In this document: piece by piece, positions 6,559 to 12,206 of the stretch | How positions within the stretch are numbered: position 1 is the stretch's first letter | Layout of the letters: each line of letters starts with the position of its first letter | NCBI GenBank assembly: GCA_021772845.1 | Contig: JAJFLF010000085.1 | Coordinates: 1-12,206 of the forward strand | Direction: 5' to 3' | Source of the DNA: Mariprofundus sp. | Lineage (GTDB): Bacteria; Pseudomonadota; Zetaproteobacteria; Mariprofundales; Mariprofundaceae | DNA: 12,206 nt | Notes under the pieces: model-generated | The model's database searches: none | The model's input: the letters and a program-made list of their open reading frames with translations, nothing else | Told to the model about the DNA's origin: nothing | Translations under genes and position numbers: made by a program

Positions 6559-7574
6559 CAACACCGGAGCCGCCGGAGCTTCTACTCAATTATCTGGCAG
6601 AGATGCAGATTTACCGGTTCTCCCCGGCATGGGCAAAGCTGGATGCTGATTGCAGTTGTATCATAGAGAGCGCTGGTGATTGGTGCCGTTATATCGATGA
6701 TAATGCTGTAGAGCCGGGAGCAGTGCTGGAAGACACATTTCCTCATCTATGCGGACAGAGTTTTGAAGAAAACTTCGTTCTGCCTCAGATGGAGCTGCGC
6801 GATGGCTATTTTACAGATATTCATGGTTTTCATTCAGGAGGCATCCCCTGGCTGCTCTTTCTCGATGTCACAGAGCAGACCAAACAGGAACAGCTACAGC
6901 AGCAGAATGCCAATGAGCTGAGCCTGCTGCGAGATCAGCAGCGCAGGGTGCTTGATCGCTATGTGGGCGGCGCTGTTACCGAGCGCAGTATTGGAGGTCG
7001 TTTAACCTTTGATGCTAAAGGAGAGCGTCGCAATATCTCTACCATGTTTATCGACCTTCGTAGTTTTACGATATTTAATCAAAAATATGATCCGCAGCAT
7101 GTGATGGATGTGCTGAATCAATATATGGATAAAATGTTACCGCCCATACTCAATGAATTTGGCTTGGTGGATAAAATTACCGGTGATGGAGCTATGACAG
7201 TTTTTGGGGTACTCAATGAGCAAGAGGACAGTGCCCATTCAGCCTTGCGCGCGGCACTTCGTATTCAAAGAGATATCTCAACCATGAACGATATGCGATG
7301 CACGCAGGGCGATTACGTCATGGAAGTTGGCGTCGGCATTGGCAGTGGTGAAGCTGTAATCGGTATTCTTGGAGCCCGTGACCGGCGCGCGTTTACAGTG
7401 ATTGGACCGCATGTGAATTTAGCCGCTCGTCTTGAAGGTAAAGCCAAAGGTGGTGAAATCCTGGTCGACAAAACAACGTTTCAGGCGGTTGAACATCTGA
7501 TTGATAGTTATGACTGTGTAGATATGGATTTGAAAGGCATCGGTGCTACTCAGGTATACAACTTACGCTATTAG
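6555..7574 (+). CDS. class III adenylate cyclase with N-terminal PAS-like domain
   Basis: A 339-residue protein beginning at GTG 6555, whose GTGA overlaps the GTPase stop. Residues 1-105 look like a PAS-type sensor (FSPAWAKLD...GIPWLLFLDVTEQ), followed by a short helical linker (about 106-135) and a class III cyclase domain (about 155-335). Both metal-binding aspartates are present (D167 in FIDLRSFT, D211 in DKITGDGAM). The adenine-selecting pair is K207 and T281 (FTVIG), which is the class IIIb arrangement and favours ATP over GTP. The transition-state pair is N288 and R292 (VNLAARLE). The domain is therefore predicted to be active and to make cAMP as a homodimer. No membrane segment is visible. 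There is no clear ribosome binding site, which fits coupled translation from the GTPase gene. The context suggests that GTPase and cyclase form one regulatory unit. Bicarbonate sensitivity is known for some class IIIb enzymes but cannot be predicted here. Confidence 0.9.
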   Translation: MTTPEPPELLLNYLAEMQIYRFSPAWAKLDADCSCIIESAGDWCRYIDDNAVEPGAVLEDTFPHLCGQSFEENFVLPQMELRDGYFTDIHGFHSGGIPWLLFLDVTEQTKQEQLQQQNANELSLLRDQQRRVLDRYVGGAVTERSIGGRLTFDAKGERRNISTMFIDLRSFTIFNQKYDPQHVMDVLNQYMDKMLPPILNEFGLVDKITGDGAMTVFGVLNEQEDSAHSALRAALRIQRDISTMNDMRCTQGDYVMEVGVGIGSGEAVIGILGARDRRAFTVIGPHVNLAARLEGKAKGGEILVDKTTFQAVEHLIDSYDCVDMDLKGIGATQVYNLRY

Positions 7575-7628
7575 AGTGGCGATTCATGAACTGATCAGCC
7601 AAGCCAGTCTCTATAAGCTCAGAGCTAT

Positions 7629-8468
7629 TTATGGGGCTTCAAAATGTTCAACGCTAAATACATGTGCGTGTAAATTGGCAATCCACTGACGACCATCCTC
7701 AGTAGCTTTCAGATATGGCATGACCGGTTCGATATGCGGATTGGCTTGCTGCCAATAAAAACCTGAATAATTGTGGCGCAAGTCCCAGGGTGTTTGATAA
7801 TTGAATTTTTTATTCCAACCAAGCTGTTCAAACTCATAAAAGAGTGCCGGTATTTTATTTAAATAACTCGGGTCACCCAGTTGACCAAGCATATCGGCAG
7901 CACGCACCAGCACTCCCAAACCATCAGGATCATCGGGTACCTCATCGGCTGGCACAGGAAAGCGGGTCATCTCAATATATCGTGCGATACGATCAACATC
8001 GATATTGCGGGTATTGCGACCGAACCTTTCTCGAACAAACACCTTTCCCCTATCCACATGGTAAGGTGTCAATTGCGCATCTGTAGCAGTTTCTGGCAAC
8101 TCGATGGTTTTGCCCAATTCAGAAATAACAAACGTATTATCGGAATCCTCACGACAAATGCCTTTGCAGTAGCCAATATCATGAAAGAGCATCGCAAGAG
8201 TAACGTGCAGCCAATCTTCTGCCGAGATACCACCATGAATAAGTTGTTTGCCATGCAGAATGGATTGTCCGGCAACAGTCACCATCACAGTATGTTCAAG
8301 GTCATGATAAAGCATATCGCTGTTGGCGATGTTCTCTAATGAGAGTCGTGCCGCCCAGGAAGCAACTTCGCCATAAGGGACTTCCGTATCGCCATAATTG
8401 AGATGGTAAAACTGCTCCAGACGAGCACAAAAAGCGTCAATAACAAGTGATTCGGGGCTAAGTAGCAT
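7629..8468 (-). CDS. HD-domain metal-dependent phosphohydrolase
   Basis: A 279-residue soluble protein of the HD superfamily. Likely metal ligands are H55-D56 in YHDLEHT, H96-D97 in LFHDIGY, and D192 in RAADMLG; H59 and H137 (TPYHVDRG) may also take part. The YHxxxH start and HDxG second motif resemble both general HD phosphohydrolases and, loosely, cyclic nucleotide phosphodiesterases. The substrate cannot be read from sequence. The family's long C-terminal block (NKIPALFYEFEQLG...NYSGFYW...QWIANLHAHVF) matches, from memory, conserved 'HD region metal-dependent phosphohydrolase' proteins of unknown substrate. It converges on the adenylate cyclase with 54 bases between the stops and no clear terminator. 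Its start ATG has AGGA about 10 bases upstream, and a plausible promoter lies just ahead of it. Confidence 0.85.
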   Translation of the reverse strand: MLLSPESLVIDAFCARLEQFYHLNYGDTEVPYGEVASWAARLSLENIANSDMLYHDLEHTVMVTVAGQSILHGKQLIHGGISAEDWLHVTLAMLFHDIGYCKGICREDSDNTFVISELGKTIELPETATDAQLTPYHVDRGKVFVRERFGRNTRNIDVDRIARYIEMTRFPVPADEVPDDPDGLGVLVRAADMLGQLGDPSYLNKIPALFYEFEQLGWNKKFNYQTPWDLRHNYSGFYWQQANPHIEPVMPYLKATEDGRQWIANLHAHVFSVEHFEAP

Positions 8469-8499
8469 ATGCGTGCATCCTGTTGATCAATGTGACTGA

Positions 8500-8529
8500 T
8501 ATATAAAATTAGCTAATTCCAAAATACAA
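8500..8529 (-). promoter_or_regulatory. candidate promoter with 12-base palindrome for the HD gene
   Basis: Read on the minus strand, TTGTAT (8524-8529) and TATATA (8500-8505) lie 18 bases apart, about 32 bases ahead of the HD gene start. The spacer contains the perfect palindrome AATTAGCTAATT (8507-8518), well placed for a repressor. The hexamers match sigma-70 consensus moderately and the region is AT-rich, so some of this could be chance. Confidence 0.4.
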
Positions 8530-8630
8530 GGTAGTAGCCATACAGTGGTAGAGCAAGCCCCTATTGAGACCGTATCTGCTCACTTCAACATTAAACGTTC
8601 ACCTGTTGCCATAGAGGAGTGTAGGTTTGA

Positions 8631-9191
8631 TCATTCGAGTCTTACCAAGCTATTTTGATCGGTATGGTGGAAGATTGCCTCTTTGGCAGGAATCCATAAC
8701 TGCGTGTCTTCTTTGTAACTGAATTGCTCATCATCGTGAATGCTTACATCCAGAATATATTTTATCGTTTTATGTGAATCATGCAGAAATTTATTTGATA
8801 AAATGCCATATGTTTCAGAACCTATTTCAGCCGACAGATGCAGGTTTGTACTATTAACCTCAGCATCACCACCGGCATTGACCAACACACCACGCGGCAC
8901 CATAAAACAACGTAACACCTGATTATGACCAGCATCCCAGAGCCAATAACCAAGCTCTTCATGAAACGCATCCTTCTCTCCCAGGCGTCTGGCGGTCATA
9001 GCATAACGCAAGCCATAGAGAACCTGAGGCCCATTATTTACAGGGCCAAGCGGATCAAAAACAATGCGTTCGTGAAATGATGTCAAAGCTTCCTGCCCAT
9101 TCACCAGAGATATATCAACACCTTGACCACCTTCCCAAACACCCGCCAATCTGGCCAATGGACCTAACGCTTCGATCATTTTGTTATCCAT
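8631..9191 (-). CDS. nitrobindin-like heme-binding beta-barrel protein
   Basis: A 186-residue protein of the nitrobindin-like (DUF1794/FABP-like) family. The family hallmark LAGVWEGGQG lies near the N-terminus (GVWEGGQG at 17-24). GPVNNGPQVLYGLRY, GYWLWDAG and MVPRGV follow, and the C-terminal block FHHTDQNSLVRL (174-185) has a histidine that is the expected heme ligand. Characterised nitrobindins bind ferric heme in a 10-strand barrel and react with NO or peroxynitrite; whether this one does is inferred. The frame extends to a GTG at 9272 whose extra 27 residues look hydrophobic. ATG 9191 is preferred because GGAGG lies just upstream and the family starts close to the GVWEG motif. It is transcribed away from the MarR gene and shares its 161-base intergenic region. 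Confidence 0.82.
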   Translation of the reverse strand: MDNKMIEALGPLARLAGVWEGGQGVDISLVNGQEALTSFHERIVFDPLGPVNNGPQVLYGLRYAMTARRLGEKDAFHEELGYWLWDAGHNQVLRCFMVPRGVLVNAGGDAEVNSTNLHLSAEIGSETYGILSNKFLHDSHKTIKYILDVSIHDDEQFSYKEDTQLWIPAKEAIFHHTDQNSLVRLE

Positions 9192-9209
9192 AGAACCTCC
9201 ATGAAACAG

Positions 9210-9230
9210 TTTATATTGATGGCTTATCAA
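9210..9230 (-). promoter_or_regulatory. -10 box with adjoining inverted repeat ahead of the nitrobindin-like gene
   Basis: On the minus strand TATAAA (9210-9215) is a good -10 candidate about 19 bases before the start codon. Immediately upstream is the inverted repeat TTGAT-N5-ATCAA (9216-9230). A dimeric MarR-type regulator bound there would block the promoter. No good -35 is visible. Binding by the adjacent MarR protein is inferred. Confidence 0.4.
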
Positions 9231-9303
9231 GCAAAACACAAGCAACACCCATACCAGAAGCACATGTTTCACATTTCAACAAACTACTTAGCCTCCGATA
9301 TTG

Positions 9304-9318
9304 GTTGCACACTACAAC
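9304..9318 (+). promoter_or_regulatory. second inverted repeat (GTTG-N7-CAAC) upstream of marR-type gene
   Basis: GTTG at 9304-9307 and CAAC at 9315-9318 form an inverted repeat with 11-base centre-to-centre spacing, 35-49 bases ahead of the MarR start. It is short and differs from the TTGAT repeat nearby, so it is only a candidate autoregulatory operator. Confidence 0.22.
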
Positions 9319-9352
9319 TATTACCGCTAATGTTCGCCGTACAGGAGAAAAG

Positions 9353-9856
9353 ATGCCCGAATCAATCCATGATATTAAGCTCGAAAACGCCATCAACACT
9401 ATGCTCGAATCAACGCAACGTTTTAAGCTTGAGAGGGCAATCGGCATGAATGTAAACCGTACTGCATTTCTAATGACAGAAGAGATTTCCAGACGCTTCA
9501 GCGCCCATGGTTACGCCCTGTCAGCCCAGGATTTTGCCATTATTTTTCGCCTACAAGAACAAGGGCCAATGACCCAGGTTGCAATCGCTGCTGCCACCAT
9601 GCGCGACAAAACTACCATCACCCGCCGTATTAACGGCTTAACCAAAAAAGGTTTTGTCGAGCGCAATGCATGCCCGGATGACCGCCGCTGCTTTCGCATT
9701 GAATTAACGGAATCAGGTCATCAGGCGCTGGCAGTAATAACACCTCTGGTTGCTGACTTTCAGCAGGAGATGCTCAGTGACATTTCGGATGAAGAGAAAG
9801 CAATCACCATCAAAACACTGCAACATATTTCAGACAAACTAATCAAACTTAAGTAA
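9353..9856 (+). CDS. MarR-family transcriptional regulator
   Basis: A 167-residue winged helix-turn-helix protein. After an N-terminal dimerisation helix come the helix-turn-helix (about 56-100: LSAQDFAIIFRLQEQGPMTQVAIAAATMRDK is its first part, with recognition helix TTITRRINGLTKKG) and the wing with the typical DDRR...LTESG sequence (109-122). Long C-terminal dimerisation helices complete the fold. The only cysteines, C107 and C113, flank the DDRR turn of the wing; this is unusual and could allow thiol or metal sensing. ATG 9353 is chosen because AGGAG lies 5 bases upstream (9343-9347); earlier start codons in frame lack one. The gene leads an operon of membrane and cytochrome genes and diverges from the nitrobindin-like gene. 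Proteins of this family usually repress their own operon and a divergent gene until a small ligand or oxidant releases them. Confidence 0.88.
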   Translation: MPESIHDIKLENAINTMLESTQRFKLERAIGMNVNRTAFLMTEEISRRFSAHGYALSAQDFAIIFRLQEQGPMTQVAIAAATMRDKTTITRRINGLTKKGFVERNACPDDRRCFRIELTESGHQALAVITPLVADFQQEMLSDISDEEKAITIKTLQHISDKLIKLK

Positions 9857-9868
9857 GGAGAGATAGAC

Positions 9869-10342
9869 ATGAAGAAGACAACACCCCACTGGATCGCCAT
9901 CGGACTACTCGTGAGCATTCTCGCCGCAGGTGCATTCAAAGTGATTGTACTCGGTAACACTGAAAAAGCTGAAGATGGCCGTACGTCTGTGTTGCTGGAG
10001 CCTGCTGAACGTCAGGCGGTATTGGGCGAGATGCGCATGCTGTTGGAAACAACACAGGCGATTGTAGAGGCGCTTGCCAATGATGATCTGGCAGCAGTAG
10101 AAGCTGCAGCACGCCCAATAGGCAGTGCTGCCATTGCCACTGTGGATTTCAGTCTGCGTGCCAAACTTCCACTGGAATTCAAAAAACTGGGTTTCGGCAC
10201 CCATTATGCATTTGATGATATCGCCAATATGGCCAAAGAGGGCAAACCAGCCAAAGCCATTCAGATAAAACTGTCTGAAACAATGAACAACTGCATCGCC
10301 TGCCATGCCAGCTTCCAACTGCCGGCAGCAACACTTAAGTAA
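9869..10342 (+). CDS. membrane-anchored or exported cytochrome c'/c-556-like protein
   Basis: A 157-residue protein with a hydrophobic N-terminal segment (about 8-29) that is a signal peptide or uncleaved anchor; no clear AxA cleavage site is seen. The rest is strongly helical, and a single heme c motif CIACH (C142, C145, H146) lies near the C-terminus. This is the layout of four-helix-bundle cytochromes of the c'/c-556 type. Met55 or Met57 in the first helix (GEMRMLL) could supply a sixth heme ligand as in c-556. If instead the heme is five-coordinate, NO or CO binding is expected, as in cytochromes c'. It would act in the periplasm and needs cytochrome c maturation. The ribosome site is AGGAGA right after the MarR stop, 12 bases away, so the two genes are co-transcribed. 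Confidence 0.82.
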   Translation: MKKTTPHWIAIGLLVSILAAGAFKVIVLGNTEKAEDGRTSVLLEPAERQAVLGEMRMLLETTQAIVEALANDDLAAVEAAARPIGSAAIATVDFSLRAKLPLEFKKLGFGTHYAFDDIANMAKEGKPAKAIQIKLSETMNNCIACHASFQLPAATLK

Positions 10343-10352
10343 GGAGAATAAA

Positions 10353-10586
10353 ATGACTACAGAACGTGTGATTCGCATTATTGCAGGATTTTTTATCATA
10401 CTATCGGTAATTTTTAGCTCGGTGTATAACGGGACCGTCTTGAATGGGCCGACCTGGCTCTGGTTCACCCTGTTTGTTGGCGCCAACCTGTTTCAGTCTG
10501 GGTTTACCCGCTGGTGTTTGATGGAGAAGATCCTGATCAAACTGGGTGTAAAACACGGCGGTGCCTGTGGCACTTGCGCAAGCTGA
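10353..10586 (+). CDS. DUF2892-family small membrane protein with C-terminal CxxC
   Basis: A 77-residue protein with two membrane segments (about 7-26 and 34-50). The family signature WLWFTLFVGANLFQSGFTRW is followed by C55 (where WCP is usual, here WCL). DUF2892 domains also form the membrane tail of some rhodanese proteins (YgaP-like). The last residues, GGACGTCAS, carry a CxxC pair (C72, C75) that could bind a metal or be redox-active on the cytosolic or periplasmic face. Function is unknown; sulfur- or redox-related roles are suggested only by family context. ATG 10353 follows AAGGAG at a good distance; the frame extends further back into the cytochrome gene but without support. Confidence 0.8.
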   Translation: MTTERVIRIIAGFFIILSVIFSSVYNGTVLNGPTWLWFTLFVGANLFQSGFTRWCLMEKILIKLGVKHGGACGTCAS

Positions 10587-10597
10587 GGTGCTGTGAA

Positions 10598-11029
10598 TTG
10601 ACAAAACAAGAGACTAAAAGCAACAACAAAATAACGATGTACATTATGGCATTGATCGCGGTGCTGTTTGGCATCATGACTATTAAGTCCGGTGGGCAGG
10701 TACTGTTCAGCGATGATAGCTACCGGGTTGCGGCCGGAGACTATGTTCCATCTGTGCTCTGGTTTAATTTTGTGGCTGGATTCACTTATATCATAGCAGG
10801 CGTTGGTATCGCACTACGCCAACAATGGTCTGTGTGGATTGCCTTCTACATTGCAATATCTACTCTGTTTGTATTTGCCCTCTTGGGTTGGCATATATTT
10901 ACTGACGGAGCGTATGAACTGCGCACCGTTGCAGCCATGACACTACGATCAACCGTCTGGACTGTGGTTTTCGCACTGACCTACCGTTACCTGTATAACA
11001 TAAAGAATGAAGAAAGGAGAATATCATGA
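10598..11029 (+). CDS. unrecognised four-helix membrane protein
   Basis: A 143-residue protein with a basic N-terminus and four likely membrane segments (about 14-30, 52-73, 77-100, 115-134). I do not recognise the family. The start is taken as TTG 10598, because GAGGTG (10585-10590) lies 7 bases upstream and overlaps the stop of the preceding gene; ATG 10637 has no ribosome site but remains possible. The stop overlaps the next start (ATGA), so translation is coupled to the LolA-like gene. It is probably a helper subunit of the export module encoded downstream or of the cytochrome/DUF2892 proteins upstream; this is inferred from position only. Confidence 0.65.
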   Translation: MTKQETKSNNKITMYIMALIAVLFGIMTIKSGGQVLFSDDSYRVAAGDYVPSVLWFNFVAGFTYIIAGVGIALRQQWSVWIAFYIAISTLFVFALLGWHIFTDGAYELRTVAAMTLRSTVWTVVFALTYRYLYNIKNEERRIS

Positions 11030-11826
11030 AAAAATTAAGCCTGCTTATTTTTAGTGTCGCTCTACTGTTGGCCGCTCCGGCTTACAGTAATGAGATGACC
11101 GGACTGGATATCATGAAACTGGTGGATGCACGAGATGATGGTGATGACCTGATTCAACATATGAAACAGCGCCTGATTGATCGCCGTGGCAATGTACGTG
11201 AACGTGAGATGATCTCGTTACGTAAAGATTATGGCAAAGACAGTAAATCGATCACCTATTTTCTCGCTCCATCGAACATCCGTGATACTGGACTGTTAAC
11301 CTGGGATTATGATGGCATTGAGAAAGATGATGATCAGTGGCTCTATCTTCCCGCTCTGAAAAAAGTGCGTCGTATCTCCGCATCTGATCGCGGTGATTAT
11401 TTCATGGGCACCGATTTTACCTTTGAAGATATCAAACAGACACCGGAACTAGAAGATTACAACTGGACACTGACCGGCTCGGAAGCTGTCGATGGTTTTG
11501 ATATGTGGATTGTTGAAGGTGAGCCGAAAACCGATGATCTGAAGAAAAACCTTGGTTATTCGAACACCCGTTACTATATCCGTAAAGATATCAATCTGTA
11601 TGTACGTGTGGACTTCTGGGATAGAAAAGGCCAAGAGCTAAAACAACTTGTCTCTGAAGAGATCAAACAGATTGATGGCGTCTGGACAGCGATGAGCGGT
11701 ACCATGACCAATAAGCAGACAGGTCATCGTACTGAGTTGAGCTTCTCTGAACATCGTTACAATACAGGGATTTCTGATCGTATCTTTTCTGAGCGTATGC
11801 TCAAACGCGGCTATCGCGCTAAATAA
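11026..11826 (+). CDS. LolA-like periplasmic 'outer membrane lipoprotein-sorting' family protein
   Basis: A 266-residue protein with a clear signal peptide (basic KK, hydrophobic 4-17, likely cleavage after PAYS at 21). The mature part is mostly beta-strand and shows blocks typical of the LolA-like group found next to MMPL/RND transporters: TGLDIMKLVDARDDGDD, DQWLYLPALKKVRRI (103-117) and YFMGTDFTFEDI (125-136). There is no lipobox cysteine, so it is a soluble periplasmic protein. LolA-fold proteins carry lipid or lipoprotein acyl chains in a hydrophobic cavity. Members of this group beside RND transporters are thought to take a lipid-like cargo from the transporter, but the cargo is unknown. 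GGAG at 11016-11019 supports the start, which overlaps the previous stop. Confidence 0.8.
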   Translation: MKKLSLLIFSVALLLAAPAYSNEMTGLDIMKLVDARDDGDDLIQHMKQRLIDRRGNVREREMISLRKDYGKDSKSITYFLAPSNIRDTGLLTWDYDGIEKDDDQWLYLPALKKVRRISASDRGDYFMGTDFTFEDIKQTPELEDYNWTLTGSEAVDGFDMWIVEGEPKTDDLKKNLGYSNTRYYIRKDINLYVRVDFWDRKGQELKQLVSEEIKQIDGVWTAMSGTMTNKQTGHRTELSFSEHRYNTGISDRIFSERMLKRGYRAK

Positions 11827-11837
11827 GGGAATAAATA

Positions 11838-12206
11838 ATGAAACGAATTTTTAACTGGGTACTTACCCATCCAAAATCGGTGTTGTTGTTACTGATTCTA
11901 ACCACAGCCATTGCAGTGAACCAGATGCGTCAGATTCATATCGAAACAGATCTTGATGCCATGCTACCTCAACACAGTGATGCTTATATCAACAAGCAGG
12001 TACTCGAAGAACGCTTTGGCAGCTCAGACATGGTGATTATCGGCATCATCAATGATGAAAAAGAGGGTATTTATAATCAGCAGAGCCTGGCTCTGGTTCA
12101 GGAATTGACAGATTGGCTGGCAGAACAGCCTCTATTCCGCACCTTAGCCTTAAACGATCTACTCTCTTTGGCTACAATTAAAGATATCCGTGGTTCTGAT
12201 GCAGGC
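11838..12206 (+). CDS. RND/MMPL-family transporter, 5' part only
   Basis: The first 123 codons of a gene that continues past the window. The protein starts MKRIFNWVLTHPKSVLLLLI, with a first membrane helix at about 14-30. It continues into a periplasmic segment with HIETDLDAMLPQHSDAY and VLEERFGSSDMVIIGI, the pattern seen at the start of MMPL-type RND exporters (the TDLDxMLP block followed by a porter-like domain). Such proteins normally run to about 750-900 residues and use the proton gradient to move lipids or hydrophobic compounds across the inner membrane. It lies 11 bases after the LolA-like gene, and the weak ribosome site (AAGGGA) and close packing suggest it is read from the same transcript. 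Confidence 0.82.
   Translation, partial: MKRIFNWVLTHPKSVLLLLILTTAIAVNQMRQIHIETDLDAMLPQHSDAYINKQVLEERFGSSDMVIIGIINDEKEGIYNQQSLALVQELTDWLAEQPLFRTLALNDLLSLATIKDIRGSDAG

Noticed and set aside
7575..7628. Bidirectional terminator between the convergent cyclase and HD genes
   Set aside because: Only a small AGCTC-A-GAGCT repeat with a one-base centre and no T-run was found.
7881..8339. 152-codon plus-strand open frame inside the HD gene
   Set aside because: Antisense shadow of a gene with intact catalytic motifs; no ribosome site or domain.
8486..8505. Full CRP/cAMP receptor site upstream of the HD gene
   Set aside because: One TGTGA half-site is present, but the opposite half (TCACA) is absent at the proper spacing.
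9192..9272. N-terminal membrane/signal extension of the nitrobindin-like protein from GTG 9272
   Set aside because: The extension is hydrophobic, but it contains the GGAGG and the -10 candidate of the shorter gene, has no ribosome site of its own, and the family normally begins near the GVWEG motif.
9905..10486. 193-codon open frame on the minus strand across the cytochrome and DUF2892 genes
   Set aside because: It overlaps two well-supported genes with clear ribosome sites and motifs; its own translation is cysteine-rich and without a recognisable domain.

Overview
The window looks like chromosomal DNA of a Gram-negative proteobacterium. It encodes envelope proteins (an OmpA-like domain behind a membrane anchor, a LolA-like periplasmic protein, an RND/MMPL exporter) and cytosolic signalling proteins typical of Proteobacteria. 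By eye the GC content is moderate and even, and I see no insertion sequence, integrase, tRNA, rRNA or CRISPR array. A gamma- or zetaproteobacterium is plausible, but the sequence alone does not settle this.

Left part (1-7574, all + strand): a small PilZ protein (predicted c-di-GMP binder) is followed by a roughly 350-base non-coding stretch with a possible promoter and a possible small leader ORF. Then comes a tightly packed run of five genes: a soluble PAS-PAS hybrid histidine kinase with a C-terminal receiver, a coiled-coil protein, an 892-residue protein, a Rab/Ras-like small GTPase, and a PAS-like/class III adenylate cyclase. The 892-residue protein has a cytosolic N-terminal domain, one membrane segment, six BON-like repeats of exactly 64 residues and a degenerate OmpA-like C-terminus. 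The last three genes overlap by ATGA and GTGA junctions, so coupled translation is likely. This is the most interesting part of the window: it looks like an envelope-spanning device linked through a eukaryote-like GTPase to cAMP production, with a phosphorelay kinase in front. From memory, similar coiled-coil/OmpA/GTPase/cyclase sets occur in other bacteria, but I know of no worked-out function.

Middle part (7629-9191, - strand): an HD-domain metal phosphohydrolase converges on the cyclase and could be a nucleotide phosphodiesterase counterpart. A nitrobindin-like heme-binding beta-barrel protein lies upstream of it on the same strand.

Right part (9353-12206, + strand): a MarR-type regulator diverges from the nitrobindin-like gene and opens a compact operon. 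This encodes a cytochrome c'/c-556-like protein, a DUF2892 membrane protein with a C-terminal CxxC, an unrecognised four-helix membrane protein, a LolA-like periplasmic protein and the start of an RND/MMPL transporter that runs off the end. Two proteins of heme or NO-binding type flank the MarR gene, and inverted repeats lie in the shared intergenic region. A MarR-controlled redox/NO-linked envelope export module is a reasonable hypothesis.
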